In this document: piece by piece, positions 14,723-24,325 of the stretch
Numbering within the stretch: position 1 is the first letter of the stretch
Layout of the letters: each line of letters begins with the position of its first letter
Source of the DNA: Oxalobacteraceae bacterium UBA6704
GTDB lineage: Bacteria; Pseudomonadota; Gammaproteobacteria; Burkholderiales; Burkholderiaceae_D
Assembly: GCA_002454505.1 (NCBI GenBank)
Contig: DKJA01000128.1
Location: 62,001 to 126,000 of the forward strand
DNA: 64,000 bases
Reading direction: 5' to 3'
The notes under the pieces: generated by a model
Told to the model about the DNA's origin: nothing
What the model saw: the letters and a program-made list of their open reading frames with translations, nothing else
Database searches by the model: none
Made by a program: the position numbers and the translations under genes

Positions 14723-16879
14723 TTACCTTTCCTGGAGTTGGTGATAACGGATGTCACGCCGCAGCGCCACCAGGTCGGGTTCGGTGGCGAGCAGGTGAGC
14801 GGGATAGCCCAGGGCGACGGCCTGCCCCAGGTGCGCCAGCGCCGCAGCGCGGTTGCCGGCAATTTCATAGGTCAGCCCGGCGCGGAACTGCACGTCGGGG
14901 CTGTCCGGCGCCATGCGCAGCGCGCGCTCGGTCCAGCGCGTCGACGCCGGCGCGCCATCGAGCTTGGCCAGGTACAGGCCCATGCGCGACTGGTAGGTGG
15001 CGTCCTGGCCCGGCCGGCCCAGCAGCGGCCGCAGCAGCGCGACGGCCTGCCGGTACGCGCCGCGGGCATCGGACTCGCGGCCCGGCAGCCAGCGCAGCGC
15101 ATCGGCCAGGTTGGCCCAGTACAGGTATTTGTTGGGACTGCCCTTGTCGGCCGACACGGCCAGCGCGAAATTGCGCTGCGCGCCAAGGTAGTCGCCGCGG
15201 GCGAACAGTGCCGCGCCCAGGCTGCTGTAGAGGCGGCTGCTGGGGTGGACCTGCAGGCCCTGCTGCAGTATCCGCAAGCCTTCGTCGGCGCGCCCCTGGC
15301 GCAACAGTGCCGCATGCAGGTTGGCGTAGGCATAGCTCATGTCCGGTTCCAGCGCGATGCTGCGCCGGAACGCCCGTTCGGCGGCGCGGTAGTCGCCCTG
15401 CTGGAAATACAGCCGCCCGCTGAGGTCGTGCAGCAGGCGCTCCTGCGGATGCGCGACCAGCGCGGCCGCCAGCGCCTGGCGCGCTTCGGCATGGCGGCGC
15501 AGGTTGATCAGCAGGTCGATCCGCCCCCACAGGGCAAACAGGTCGAGCGGATCGAGCTGCAGCGCGATCTGGCCCTGTTCGATGGCGCGCTGCGACTGGC
15601 CCTGGTATTCGAGCACCCAGGCCCGCGCGACATGGGCAAGGGCCAGTTGCGGGTCGGCGTGCAGCGCCTGCTGGGCGCTGGCATCGGCACGCACCAGCCA
15701 GACCTCGTCGCGGCCGTCGCCGAAATAGCGCAGGCTGTAGGCCAGCGACAGTCCGGCGGCGGCGCCGGCGTGCTGCGGATCGTGCCGCAGGATCGCGCCG
15801 AAGCGTTCGATCGCCGTGGCCAGGCTGCCGTCGCGGTCGGCGCTGCGCAGCGCGGCGAGGCCGGCCTGCATCGCCTGTGCGTTCGACAGCGGCGGCAGCG
15901 GGTAGGCGGACAACTGCCAGCTGCCGATGCCGCCCAGCGCGGTAAACAGCAGCGCGGCCAGCACGGCGCGCGGCGCCGGCACGCGGCGGCCGGCCATGCG
16001 AAGGCGGCGTCCGGCGGCGCGGCGCGGCGCCGCAGGTGCCGCGGGGCCGGGCAGCATCCGGATGGCGTCGCACACCGCCTGCATCGAAGGCAGCCGCACG
16101 GCCGGATCGCGCGCCGCCATCGCGCGCACGAGTGCCGCGACGTGCGCAGCCACGCCGGCGGGAAAAGGCCAATGGTCGGCGCTCGTCTGCAGCTGCGCGG
16201 CGGCCAGCGCGAGGCCGCCCAGGCCCGCGAGCGGCCGGCTGCCGGTGAGCAGTTCGTACAGCACGACGCCCAGCGCGTAGATGTCGCTGGCCGGTGCCGG
16301 CGCGCCGCCCAGCAGCCGCTCCGGCGCCAGGTAGGCCAGCGTGCCGTGCAGCCGGCCGGTGGCCATGCTCTGCGTTGCCAGCGGATCGATCCGCAAGGCC
16401 AGGCCGAAATCGAGGATGCGCACGCTGCCGCCCGGTTCGCGCATCAGGTTCGACGGTTTCAGGTCGCCGTGCACGAGGCCGGACTGGTGCGCCTGCGCCA
16501 TCGCACCGGCCACCTGCGCCACGATATCCAGCGCTGCCGCCGCCGCGCAGGGGCCGCCGCCGATGAAGCGCTGCAGCGTCTCGCCTTCGACCAGTTCCAT
16601 CACGATGGCTTGCGATGCGGTGTCGAAGGCGTGGATGCGCACGAACGCGGGATGGCGCAGCGAGGCCGCCGCGCGTGCCTCATCGAGCAGTTCGTGCGGC
16701 CGGCCCGTATCGCGCGCCACCTTCAGCCGCTTGATCGCGACGCGCCGCTGCAGCTGCACATCCCATGCCTCGAACACCTCGCCATAGCCGCCTTCCCCAA
16801 GGGTGCGCAGCAGCCGGTACGGCGGTTCGGCCGCTGCGGGCGCGGCAGGCAGGTCGAGCGAGAGCGGTGCAATGTCCAT
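14723..16879 (-). CDS. Membrane Ser/Thr protein kinase with C-terminal TPR domain
   Basis: 718 aa from ATG 16879 (the longer frame to 16954 is unsupported). Hanks-type kinase about 21-275: glycine loop GEGGYGEV, Lys50 in VAIK, catalytic loop HGDLKPSN (Asp139; Gly replaces the Arg of HRD), DFG at 157-159, APE at 185-187. A Pro/Arg linker is followed by one membrane helix (about 304-320) and about ten TPR-like units (340-718), which would be periplasmic. The non-RD loop suggests that activation-loop phosphorylation is not the main switch. The encoded FHA-like activator is an obvious downstream partner (inference). First gene of a two-gene unit. Confidence 0.88.
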   Translation of the reverse strand: MDIAPLSLDLPAAPAAAEPPYRLLRTLGEGGYGEVFEAWDVQLQRRVAIKRLKVARDTGRPHELLDEARAAASLRHPAFVRIHAFDTASQAIVMELVEGETLQRFIGGGPCAAAAALDIVAQVAGAMAQAHQSGLVHGDLKPSNLMREPGGSVRILDFGLALRIDPLATQSMATGRLHGTLAYLAPERLLGGAPAPASDIYALGVVLYELLTGSRPLAGLGGLALAAAQLQTSADHWPFPAGVAAHVAALVRAMAARDPAVRLPSMQAVCDAIRMLPGPAAPAAPRRAAGRRLRMAGRRVPAPRAVLAALLFTALGGIGSWQLSAYPLPPLSNAQAMQAGLAALRSADRDGSLATAIERFGAILRHDPQHAGAAAGLSLAYSLRYFGDGRDEVWLVRADASAQQALHADPQLALAHVARAWVLEYQGQSQRAIEQGQIALQLDPLDLFALWGRIDLLINLRRHAEARQALAAALVAHPQERLLHDLSGRLYFQQGDYRAAERAFRRSIALEPDMSYAYANLHAALLRQGRADEGLRILQQGLQVHPSSRLYSSLGAALFARGDYLGAQRNFALAVSADKGSPNKYLYWANLADALRWLPGRESDARGAYRQAVALLRPLLGRPGQDATYQSRMGLYLAKLDGAPASTRWTERALRMAPDSPDVQFRAGLTYEIAGNRAAALAHLGQAVALGYPAHLLATEPDLVALRRDIRYHQLQER

Positions 16880-17079
16880 GTCGCGGGCGATTGAGACGAA
16901 CCGATGGCGCGGATGACGACCATCCGGTTGCCGTGAAGCGCGCGGGTGGCGCACCGGCTTGTAACCGCAACTAGAATAGCAGTAACTTAAAGTAAACGAA
17001 TCTTTCCCGGAGGTTTTTGTGGTGCGGGAGTTACGAGAGGATGGCTAGCAAATCGCTAGCGTTGCAGGAAGTTGCCGCG
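16880..17079. other. 200-nt gap upstream of the kinase gene
   Basis: Lies between the kinase start and the stop of the 17080 gene. It must hold the kinase promoter on the minus strand, but no convincing sigma70 or sigma54 element was recognised. An AT-rich patch occurs at about 16970-17005. Confidence 0.5.
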
Positions 17080-17700
17080 TCAGGCGGCACCCCTGCGGTA
17101 GTGGCTGAAGACCGGTCCGGTGCCGGCCAGCCGGTCGATGCGGCAGCCGAACATGCGGCTCGACGCGGCCAGCACCAGCTCTTCGCCGGCATCCCGCCCG
17201 TTCAGTTGTTCCGGCGTGGCGTCGGCCAGCACGGGCAGTTCCTCGGGCAGCGGGGTGCCATGTTCCGCGAACAGGCCATCGGCCAGCGAACCGGCAACGG
17301 TGCGGATGCGCTGGCCGCGGCGGTAGGCGCTGAAACCCCATAGCTGCGTGACGCAGTTGACCGCCAGCGCCATCGCTTCGCCGTCGGGATACCAGCGCAG
17401 CACCGTCTCGACGAAATCGCCCCGCAGTCCCGTCGACGCATGCGACCACGCGTTGGCGTGGATGAGCGCACCGGCCAGTTCCGCATGGCAGACCATCACG
17501 GCATCGGCCTGCGCGCCCACGAACAACGATCCGGCGCAGGGATGCAGCGCATCCCACAGCGACACTTCGCCGGCATACGTGTAACCGCCGGCGGCAAGTT
17601 CGTGCCGGATGTGCGCGGCACGCGCCACATCGTTCGGTGCGGCCGCACCGAGGCTTCCCGGCCGGGCGGTGGCGCAGACAAGGGACATCTGCCAGCGCAT
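17080..17700 (-). CDS. Uncharacterised 206-aa protein behind fdsD
   Basis: 206 aa from ATG 17700 (an alternative start is 17688). It begins 8 nt after the fdsD stop, so it may be the last gene of the formate dehydrogenase operon. No Fds or FdhD motif is present. Features: GEVSLWDALHPCAGSLFVGA (about 43-62), WSHASTGLRGDFVETVLRWY (about 84-103) and QLWGFSAYRRGQRIRTVAGS (about 118-137). This vaguely recalls the layout of DUF6928-type proteins, but that is a weak impression. No signal peptide. Function unknown. Confidence 0.65.
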   Translation of the reverse strand: MRWQMSLVCATARPGSLGAAAPNDVARAAHIRHELAAGGYTYAGEVSLWDALHPCAGSLFVGAQADAVMVCHAELAGALIHANAWSHASTGLRGDFVETVLRWYPDGEAMALAVNCVTQLWGFSAYRRGQRIRTVAGSLADGLFAEHGTPLPEELPVLADATPEQLNGRDAGEELVLAASSRMFGCRIDRLAGTGPVFSHYRRGAA

Positions 17701-17708
17701 GGGCTGCG

Positions 17709-17996
17709 TCAGCCCGCGTCGCTGCCGCCCGTATCGACATCCTCCGGCACGGCCGTATGGTCGCCCACCGGCACGTCGCGGCCCTTGCGGTGCACCTGGA
17801 TGGCGACGAGCACGATCTCGTCGAGCCCTTCGCCGCGCGTGGCGTCCACGTGCTCGAAGAGCCGCACGCGCATGCGCGGTGCCCAGTAGCGTTCGATGTG
17901 CGTGGCGATGCCGGTATGCGCTTCTTCCCGGTCCGGAAAGGACGAGAAGAAGCAGCCGATCTGGTTCGCCATCGTGACGAGGTTTTCGATGTTCAC
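17709..17996 (-). CDS. fdsD: Formate dehydrogenase delta subunit
   Basis: 95 aa from a GTG start at 17996 with GAGGAG upstream. FdsD proteins are small accessory subunits needed for active NAD-linked formate dehydrogenase. Seen: LVTMANQIGCFFSSFPDREE (about 6-25), then THIERYWAPRMRVRLFEHV (about 32-50), the typical core; the acidic tail (about 70-95) is longer than usual. It directly follows fdsA by 13 nt; the fdsC (FdhD-type sulfurtransferase) gene found between them in Cupriavidus is absent here. Confidence 0.88.
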   Translation of the reverse strand: MNIENLVTMANQIGCFFSSFPDREEAHTGIATHIERYWAPRMRVRLFEHVDATRGEGLDEIVLVAIQVHRKGRDVPVGDHTAVPEDVDTGGSDAG

Positions 17997-18009
17997 TTGC
18001 TTCTCCTCT

Positions 18010-20880
18010 TCACGCGCTGATCGCGGGGTTGACCAGTTTCGGATCGGCCAGGCTCAGTTGCGTGGCATTGAAGCGCCGGTACTCCTGCTGCCACTCGGAG
18101 TGCTGCTGCACCGGCATCACCTGCACCGCCGTCACCTTGTATTCCGGGCAGTTGGTGGCCCAGTCGGAGTTCTCCGTGGTGATCACGTTGGCGCCCGATT
18201 CGGGGAAGTGGAAGGTGGTGTACACCACGCCCGGCTGCATCCTTTCGGTGACGGCCGCGCGCAGCACCGTTTCGCCGGCGCGGCTCTGGATGCCGACCCA
18301 GTCGCCGTCGACGATGCCCCGTTCCTGCGCATCGTGGGGATGCAGCTCCAGCCGGTCTTCCGCATGCCACTGCACGTTCTCCGTGCGGCGCGTCTGCGCC
18401 CCCACGTTGTATTGCGACAGAATGCGGCCCGTGGTCAGGATCAGCGGATAACGGCGCGTCACCTTCTCGGCCGTCGGCACGTACTGCGTGATGATGAAGC
18501 GGCCCTTGCCGCGCACGAACGCGTCGATGTGCATCGTCGGCGTGCCTTCCGGCGCCTCGTCGTTGCACGGCCACTGGATGCTGCCCAGTTCCTCCAGCCG
18601 CTTGTAGCTGACGCCCGTGAACGTCGGCGTCAGCGCCGCGATCTCGTCCATGATTTCGGACGGGTGCTTGTAGTTCATCGGATAGCCCAGCCGGTTGGCC
18701 AGTTCCACCGTCACTTCCCAATCCGCGTAGCCGGCGCGCGGCGGCATCACTTTACGCACGCGCGAGATGCGGCGCTCGGCATTCGTGAACGTGCCGTCCT
18801 TTTCCAGGAACGACGAACCGGGCAGCAGCACGTGGGCGAACTTGGCCGTCTCGTTGAGGAAGATGTCCTGCACCACCACGCACTCCATCGCTTGCAGCGC
18901 GGCCGTCACGTGCTGCGTGTTCGGGTCGGACTGGACGATGTCCTCGCCCTGGCAATACAGGCCCAGGAAGCTCCCGTCCAGCGCCGCCTCGAACATGTTC
19001 GGGATGCGCAGGCCCGGCTCCGACTGCAGCGGCACGCCCCATGCCTGTTCGAACATCGTGCGCACGGTGGTGTCGGACACGTGGCGATAACCCGGCAGCT
19101 CGTGCGGGAACGAACCCATGTCGCAGGAACCCTGCACATTGTTCTGGCCCCGCAGCGGGTTGACGCCGACACCTTCGCGGCCCACGTTCCCGGTGGCCAT
19201 CGCCAGGTTCGCGATGGCCATCACGGCGGTGGAGCCCTGCGCATGTTCCGTCACGCCCAGGCCGTAGAAGATGGCGCCGTTGCCGCCGGTGGCGAACAGC
19301 CGCGCCGCGCCGCGCACCAGTTCCGCCGGCACGCCGGTGACAGCTTCCAGCGCTTCCGGCGAGTTGTCCGGTTGGGCGACGAAATCGCGCCACTGCGCGA
19401 ATGCCCGTTCCTCGCAACGTTCGGCGATGTATTCGGCGGCCAGCAGGCCTTCGTTGACGACCACATGGGCCAGCGACGACAGCATCGCCACATTGGTGCC
19501 GGGCCGCAGCTGCAGGTGGTAGCTGGCATGCACGTGCGGCGACTTGATCAGGTCGATGCGGCGCGGGTCGATGACGATCAGCCGGGCGCCCTGGCGCAGC
19601 CGCTTCTTCATGCGCGAGCCGAACACGGGGTGGCCGTCGGTTGGATTCGCACCGATCACCAGGATCACGTCCGATTTTTCCACCGACTTGAAGCTCTGCG
19701 TGCCGGCCGATTCGCCCAGCGTCTGTTTCAGGCCGTAGCCGGTCGGCGAATGGCAAACGCGGGCGCAGGTATCGACGTTGTTGTTGCCGAACGCGGCGCG
19801 CACCAGCTTCTGCACCAGATAGCCTTCCTCGTTGGTGCAGCGGGACGACACGATGCCGCCGATCGAATCGCGGCCATGCTTGGCCTGGATGCGCTTGAAT
19901 TCGGACGCCGCGTAATCGAGCGCTTCGTCCCAGCTCACTTCCTTCCACGGGTCGGTGATCTTCGAACGGATCATCGGTTTGAGGATGCGGTCCTTGTGCG
20001 TGGCGTAGCCCCACGCAAAGCGGCCCTTGACGCAAGCGTGGCCTTCGTTGGCCTTGCCGTCCTTGGCCGGCACCATGCGCACCACTTCATTGCCCTTCAT
20101 CTCCGCGTTCAGCGAGCAACCGACGCCGCAATACGCGCAAGTGGTCGTCACGCTGTGTTCGGCCTGGCCCAGCCAGATCACGGATTTCTCCGTCAGCGTC
20201 GCCGTCGGGCAGGCTTCCACGCAGGCGCCGCAGGACACGCACTCCGATTCCATGAACGGCTGGTCCTGGCCGGCCGACACGCGCGCATCGAAGCCGCGGC
20301 CGGAAATCGTCAGCGCGAACGTGCCCTGGGTTTCCTCGCATGCCCGCACGCAGCGGTTGCAGACGATGCATTTCGACGAGTCGAACGTGAAGTAGGGATT
20401 CGATTCGTCCTTGCCCAGCTTCAGGTGGTTGGCGCCGTCGTAGCCGTAGCGCACCTGGCGCAGGCCCGTCACGCCGGCCATGTCCTGCAGTTCGCAGTTG
20501 CCGTTGGCGGGGCAGGTCAGGCAGTCCAGCGGGTGGTCGGAGATGTACAGCTCCATCACACCCTTGCGCAGGTCCTGCAGTTTCGATGTTTGCGTGCGCA
20601 CGACCATGCCTTCCTCGGCCGGCGTGGTGCACGAGGCGGGATAGCCGCGGCGGCCCTCGATCTCGACGAGGCACAGCCGGCAAGAGCCGAACGGTTCCAG
20701 GCTGTCGGTGGCGCACAGTTTCGGGATATTGATGTCGGACAGCGCGGCGGCGCGCATCACCGACGTGCCTTTCGGGACGGTGACGCGTTCGCCGTCGATG
20801 GTCAGCGTGACGAATTCGGTCGCCGGATCGAGCGGCGGCGGTGGCGTGCCCAGGTCGCGGGTCAGGATGGTTTCAAACAT
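18010..20880 (-). CDS. fdsA: NAD-dependent formate dehydrogenase, catalytic alpha subunit
   Basis: 956 aa. Oxidises formate to CO2 at a Mo- or W-bis-molybdopterin centre in the cytoplasm. N-terminal 2Fe-2S ferredoxin domain (Cys56, 67, 70, 84), a His-Cys cluster zone (about 116-129), two 4Fe-4S ferredoxin motifs (Cys171-181 and 214-224), a further cluster at Cys248-255 (CAYCGVGC), then the molybdopterin domain with metal ligand Cys376 in RVCHSPT (Cys, not selenocysteine). Full length for FdsA. It converts formate released by Oxc/Frc into reducing power, linking this operon to the oxalate genes downstream of fdsR. Confidence 0.96.
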   Translation of the reverse strand: MFETILTRDLGTPPPPLDPATEFVTLTIDGERVTVPKGTSVMRAAALSDINIPKLCATDSLEPFGSCRLCLVEIEGRRGYPASCTTPAEEGMVVRTQTSKLQDLRKGVMELYISDHPLDCLTCPANGNCELQDMAGVTGLRQVRYGYDGANHLKLGKDESNPYFTFDSSKCIVCNRCVRACEETQGTFALTISGRGFDARVSAGQDQPFMESECVSCGACVEACPTATLTEKSVIWLGQAEHSVTTTCAYCGVGCSLNAEMKGNEVVRMVPAKDGKANEGHACVKGRFAWGYATHKDRILKPMIRSKITDPWKEVSWDEALDYAASEFKRIQAKHGRDSIGGIVSSRCTNEEGYLVQKLVRAAFGNNNVDTCARVCHSPTGYGLKQTLGESAGTQSFKSVEKSDVILVIGANPTDGHPVFGSRMKKRLRQGARLIVIDPRRIDLIKSPHVHASYHLQLRPGTNVAMLSSLAHVVVNEGLLAAEYIAERCEERAFAQWRDFVAQPDNSPEALEAVTGVPAELVRGAARLFATGGNGAIFYGLGVTEHAQGSTAVMAIANLAMATGNVGREGVGVNPLRGQNNVQGSCDMGSFPHELPGYRHVSDTTVRTMFEQAWGVPLQSEPGLRIPNMFEAALDGSFLGLYCQGEDIVQSDPNTQHVTAALQAMECVVVQDIFLNETAKFAHVLLPGSSFLEKDGTFTNAERRISRVRKVMPPRAGYADWEVTVELANRLGYPMNYKHPSEIMDEIAALTPTFTGVSYKRLEELGSIQWPCNDEAPEGTPTMHIDAFVRGKGRFIITQYVPTAEKVTRRYPLILTTGRILSQYNVGAQTRRTENVQWHAEDRLELHPHDAQERGIVDGDWVGIQSRAGETVLRAAVTERMQPGVVYTTFHFPESGANVITTENSDWATNCPEYKVTAVQVMPVQQHSEWQQEYRRFNATQLSLADPKLVNPAISA

Positions 20881-20889
20881 GGCGGTCTC

Positions 20890-22457
<1,568 letters not shown>

Positions 22458-22461
<4 letters not shown>

Positions 22462-22958
22462 GCTGCCTCCGTTACGGCTTTAACGTCGGCGATGAGTGCA
22501 TCGAAGCGGGCCGGCGTCACGCGGGCAAACACGGCTTCGTTGATCGTCAGCGCCGGCGAGCTGGCGCACAGGCCCAGGCAGTACACGGGTTCCAGTGCGA
22601 ACGTGCCGTCCGCGCTGTGGCCATGCAGGCCGCAGCCGAGTGCCTGTTCGGCGTGGTCCAGCAACCGGTCGCCGCCCATGCTCTGACACGCTTCGGCGCG
22701 GCAGATCTGCACCACGCAGCGGGCCGGCGGTTCGCTGCGGAAGTAGTGGTAGAACGTGATCACGCCATGCACCTCGGCGCGGCTCAGGTTGAAGTGCGCG
22801 GCGATCTTGTCGACCTGGTCGGGCGGGATGTAGCCGACGCTGTCCTGCAGGCCGTGCAGCACCGGCAGCAGCTGGTCCTGGCGGGTGCCATGGTGGGCGA
22901 GTAGTTCCGCAACGATGTCGCTGACCGCTGCGGCGGCTGGGGCAGGCTGTGCGTTCAT
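22458..22958 (-). CDS. fdsG: Formate dehydrogenase gamma subunit (NuoE-like)
   Basis: 166 aa. A 2Fe-2S thioredoxin-fold subunit of the diaphorase module. Cluster ligands are visible as CRAEACQSMG (about 84-93) and CLGLCASSP (about 130-138). First gene of fdsGBAD; ATG 22958 is preceded by GGAGA. The upstream 140-nt region shared with the divergent fdsR-like gene carries repeated GCATATG motifs that may control both transcripts. Confidence 0.95.
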
Positions 22959-23001
22959 GATGTCTCCGTTGTTATTCGGTCGGTAGCGCTCATGCTTTGT
23001 T

Positions 23002-23026
23002 CAGCATATGTTCGGTCCAGCATATG
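23002..23026. promoter_or_regulatory. CAGCATATG direct repeats, candidate FdsR operator
   Basis: CAGCATATG occurs at 23002-23010 and again at 23018-23026 (16-nt period), and GCATATGC recurs at 23096-23103 over the regulator's own start codon. The sites lie between the divergent fdsG and fdsR-like genes. Binding by that regulator is inferred from position. Confidence 0.45.
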
Positions 23027-23098
23027 CGGTACCGTTTTAGTGCTATAAATCCAGCCTAGCACCCAAAAATTGCGCGATCAATAGGAAATGAATTGCAT

Positions 23099-24163
23099 AT
23101 GCTGAAGGTGGAAATCCGTCCCGACTGGATCCTGCGCGATGCGCGGGGCAACCCGACCGCGCTGCCGGCGCTGCTGGCGCTGCTGACCGCCGTGAGCGAA
23201 ACGGGCAGCATCAGCAAGGCCGCCGCCGCCTACGGCATGTCGTACCGCCATGCGTGGGGACTGCTGCAGCAATTCAGCGAACAGTTCGAAGCGGAGTTGG
23301 TGCACAAGGTGCGCGGGCAGGGCACGGCGCTGTCGCCGCTGGCGGAAAAACTGATCTGGGCGGACCGCCGCATCAGCGCGCGCCTGACGCCTTTGCTGGA
23401 CAGCCTCGCCTCCGAGCTGCAGCAGGAACTGGCCCGCGTGATGGCCGGCGACGCGCAGGTGCTGCGCGTGACCGCGTCGCACGGTTTTGCGGTTGCAGCA
23501 TTGGTGACCCGGCTGCGCGAGCAGGGCGTCACCGTGGACATCAAATACCGCAGCAGCACCGAGGCTGTTGCCGCACTGGCGCGGGGCGAATGCGACCTGG
23601 CCGGCTTCCACGTCCCGGTCGGCAAATACGAGCAGGCCGCTGCGGCGCAATATGGGCTGTGGCTGGACAGCGACCGCCATGCGTTCCTGCACCTGGCGAG
23701 CCGCCAGCAGGGACTGTTCGTCGCCAAGGGCAATCCGAAAAACGTGACGGGGCTCGACGACCTGGTGCGACCCGACCTGCGCTTCGTGAACCGCCAACAC
23801 GGCTCCGGCACGCGCGTGCTGTTGGAACTGCTGCTGGCGGACCGCGCCATCGATACGTCGCGCATCGCCGGTTTCGACAGCGCCGAGTTCACGCACGCGG
23901 CGGTGGCGGCCTATGTGGCCAGCGGCATGGCCGACATCAGCTTCGGCGTCGAGACGGCGGCGCGGCGCTTCGACCTCGAGTTCATTCCCGTCTGCCGCGA
24001 GCGTTACTTCCTCGCCTGCGAGAAGGGCGCGCTCGGCTCGCCGCTGATTGTTGCAGCGCAGGAGGCGATGCAGCATGGCGACTTCCGCGCCGTGCTGGAC
24101 GGCCTGCCCGGTTATGACGGCACCGGCTCCGGCACGCCGGCCGTGCTGGACGCGTTGTTCTAG
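23099..24163 (+). CDS. fdsR: FdsR-like regulator: ModE-type winged helix plus substrate-binding domain
   Basis: 354 aa from ATG 23099 with AGGAA 11 nt upstream; a TTG at 23093 would add two residues. N-terminal ModE-like winged helix (about 1-110; SETGSISKAAAAYGMSYRHA), C-terminal periplasmic-binding-protein-like effector domain (about 115-354; TASHGFAVAALVTRLRE, RQHGSGTRVLLELLL). This architecture is common for regulators beside molybdoenzyme operons and senses a small ligand such as formate or molybdate. Divergent from fdsGBAD, which it probably controls. The gene symbol is by position and architecture, not by proven orthology. Confidence 0.82.
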   Translation: MLKVEIRPDWILRDARGNPTALPALLALLTAVSETGSISKAAAAYGMSYRHAWGLLQQFSEQFEAELVHKVRGQGTALSPLAEKLIWADRRISARLTPLLDSLASELQQELARVMAGDAQVLRVTASHGFAVAALVTRLREQGVTVDIKYRSSTEAVAALARGECDLAGFHVPVGKYEQAAAAQYGLWLDSDRHAFLHLASRQQGLFVAKGNPKNVTGLDDLVRPDLRFVNRQHGSGTRVLLELLLADRAIDTSRIAGFDSAEFTHAAVAAYVASGMADISFGVETAARRFDLEFIPVCRERYFLACEKGALGSPLIVAAQEAMQHGDFRAVLDGLPGYDGTGSGTPAVLDALF

Positions 24164-24180
24164 AACCGCTTTCGGGATTC

Positions 24181-24194
24181 TTAACCGCGGTCAA
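24181..24194. promoter_or_regulatory. FNR-type palindrome upstream of frc1
   Basis: TTAAC-CGCG-GTCAA, one mismatch from the TTGAC-N4-GTCAA palindrome at 37218. It lies 131 nt before the frc1 start. A 17-base stretch including it recurs unchanged upstream of oxlT (32527-32543). Likely target of the Crp/Fnr protein encoded at 36563-37171. Confidence 0.6.
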
Positions 24195-24325
24195 GCGGCA
24201 ATGGCTGACCCTCTCGCTAAGATGGCACGACATTCAGCCAGGCTGCTGTCAGGCTTGCCCGACGGCCGAGCAGGGCGCAAAATAATAATAAAAAATAAAT
24301 CGGATATCAATCCTAGGAGACTGGC

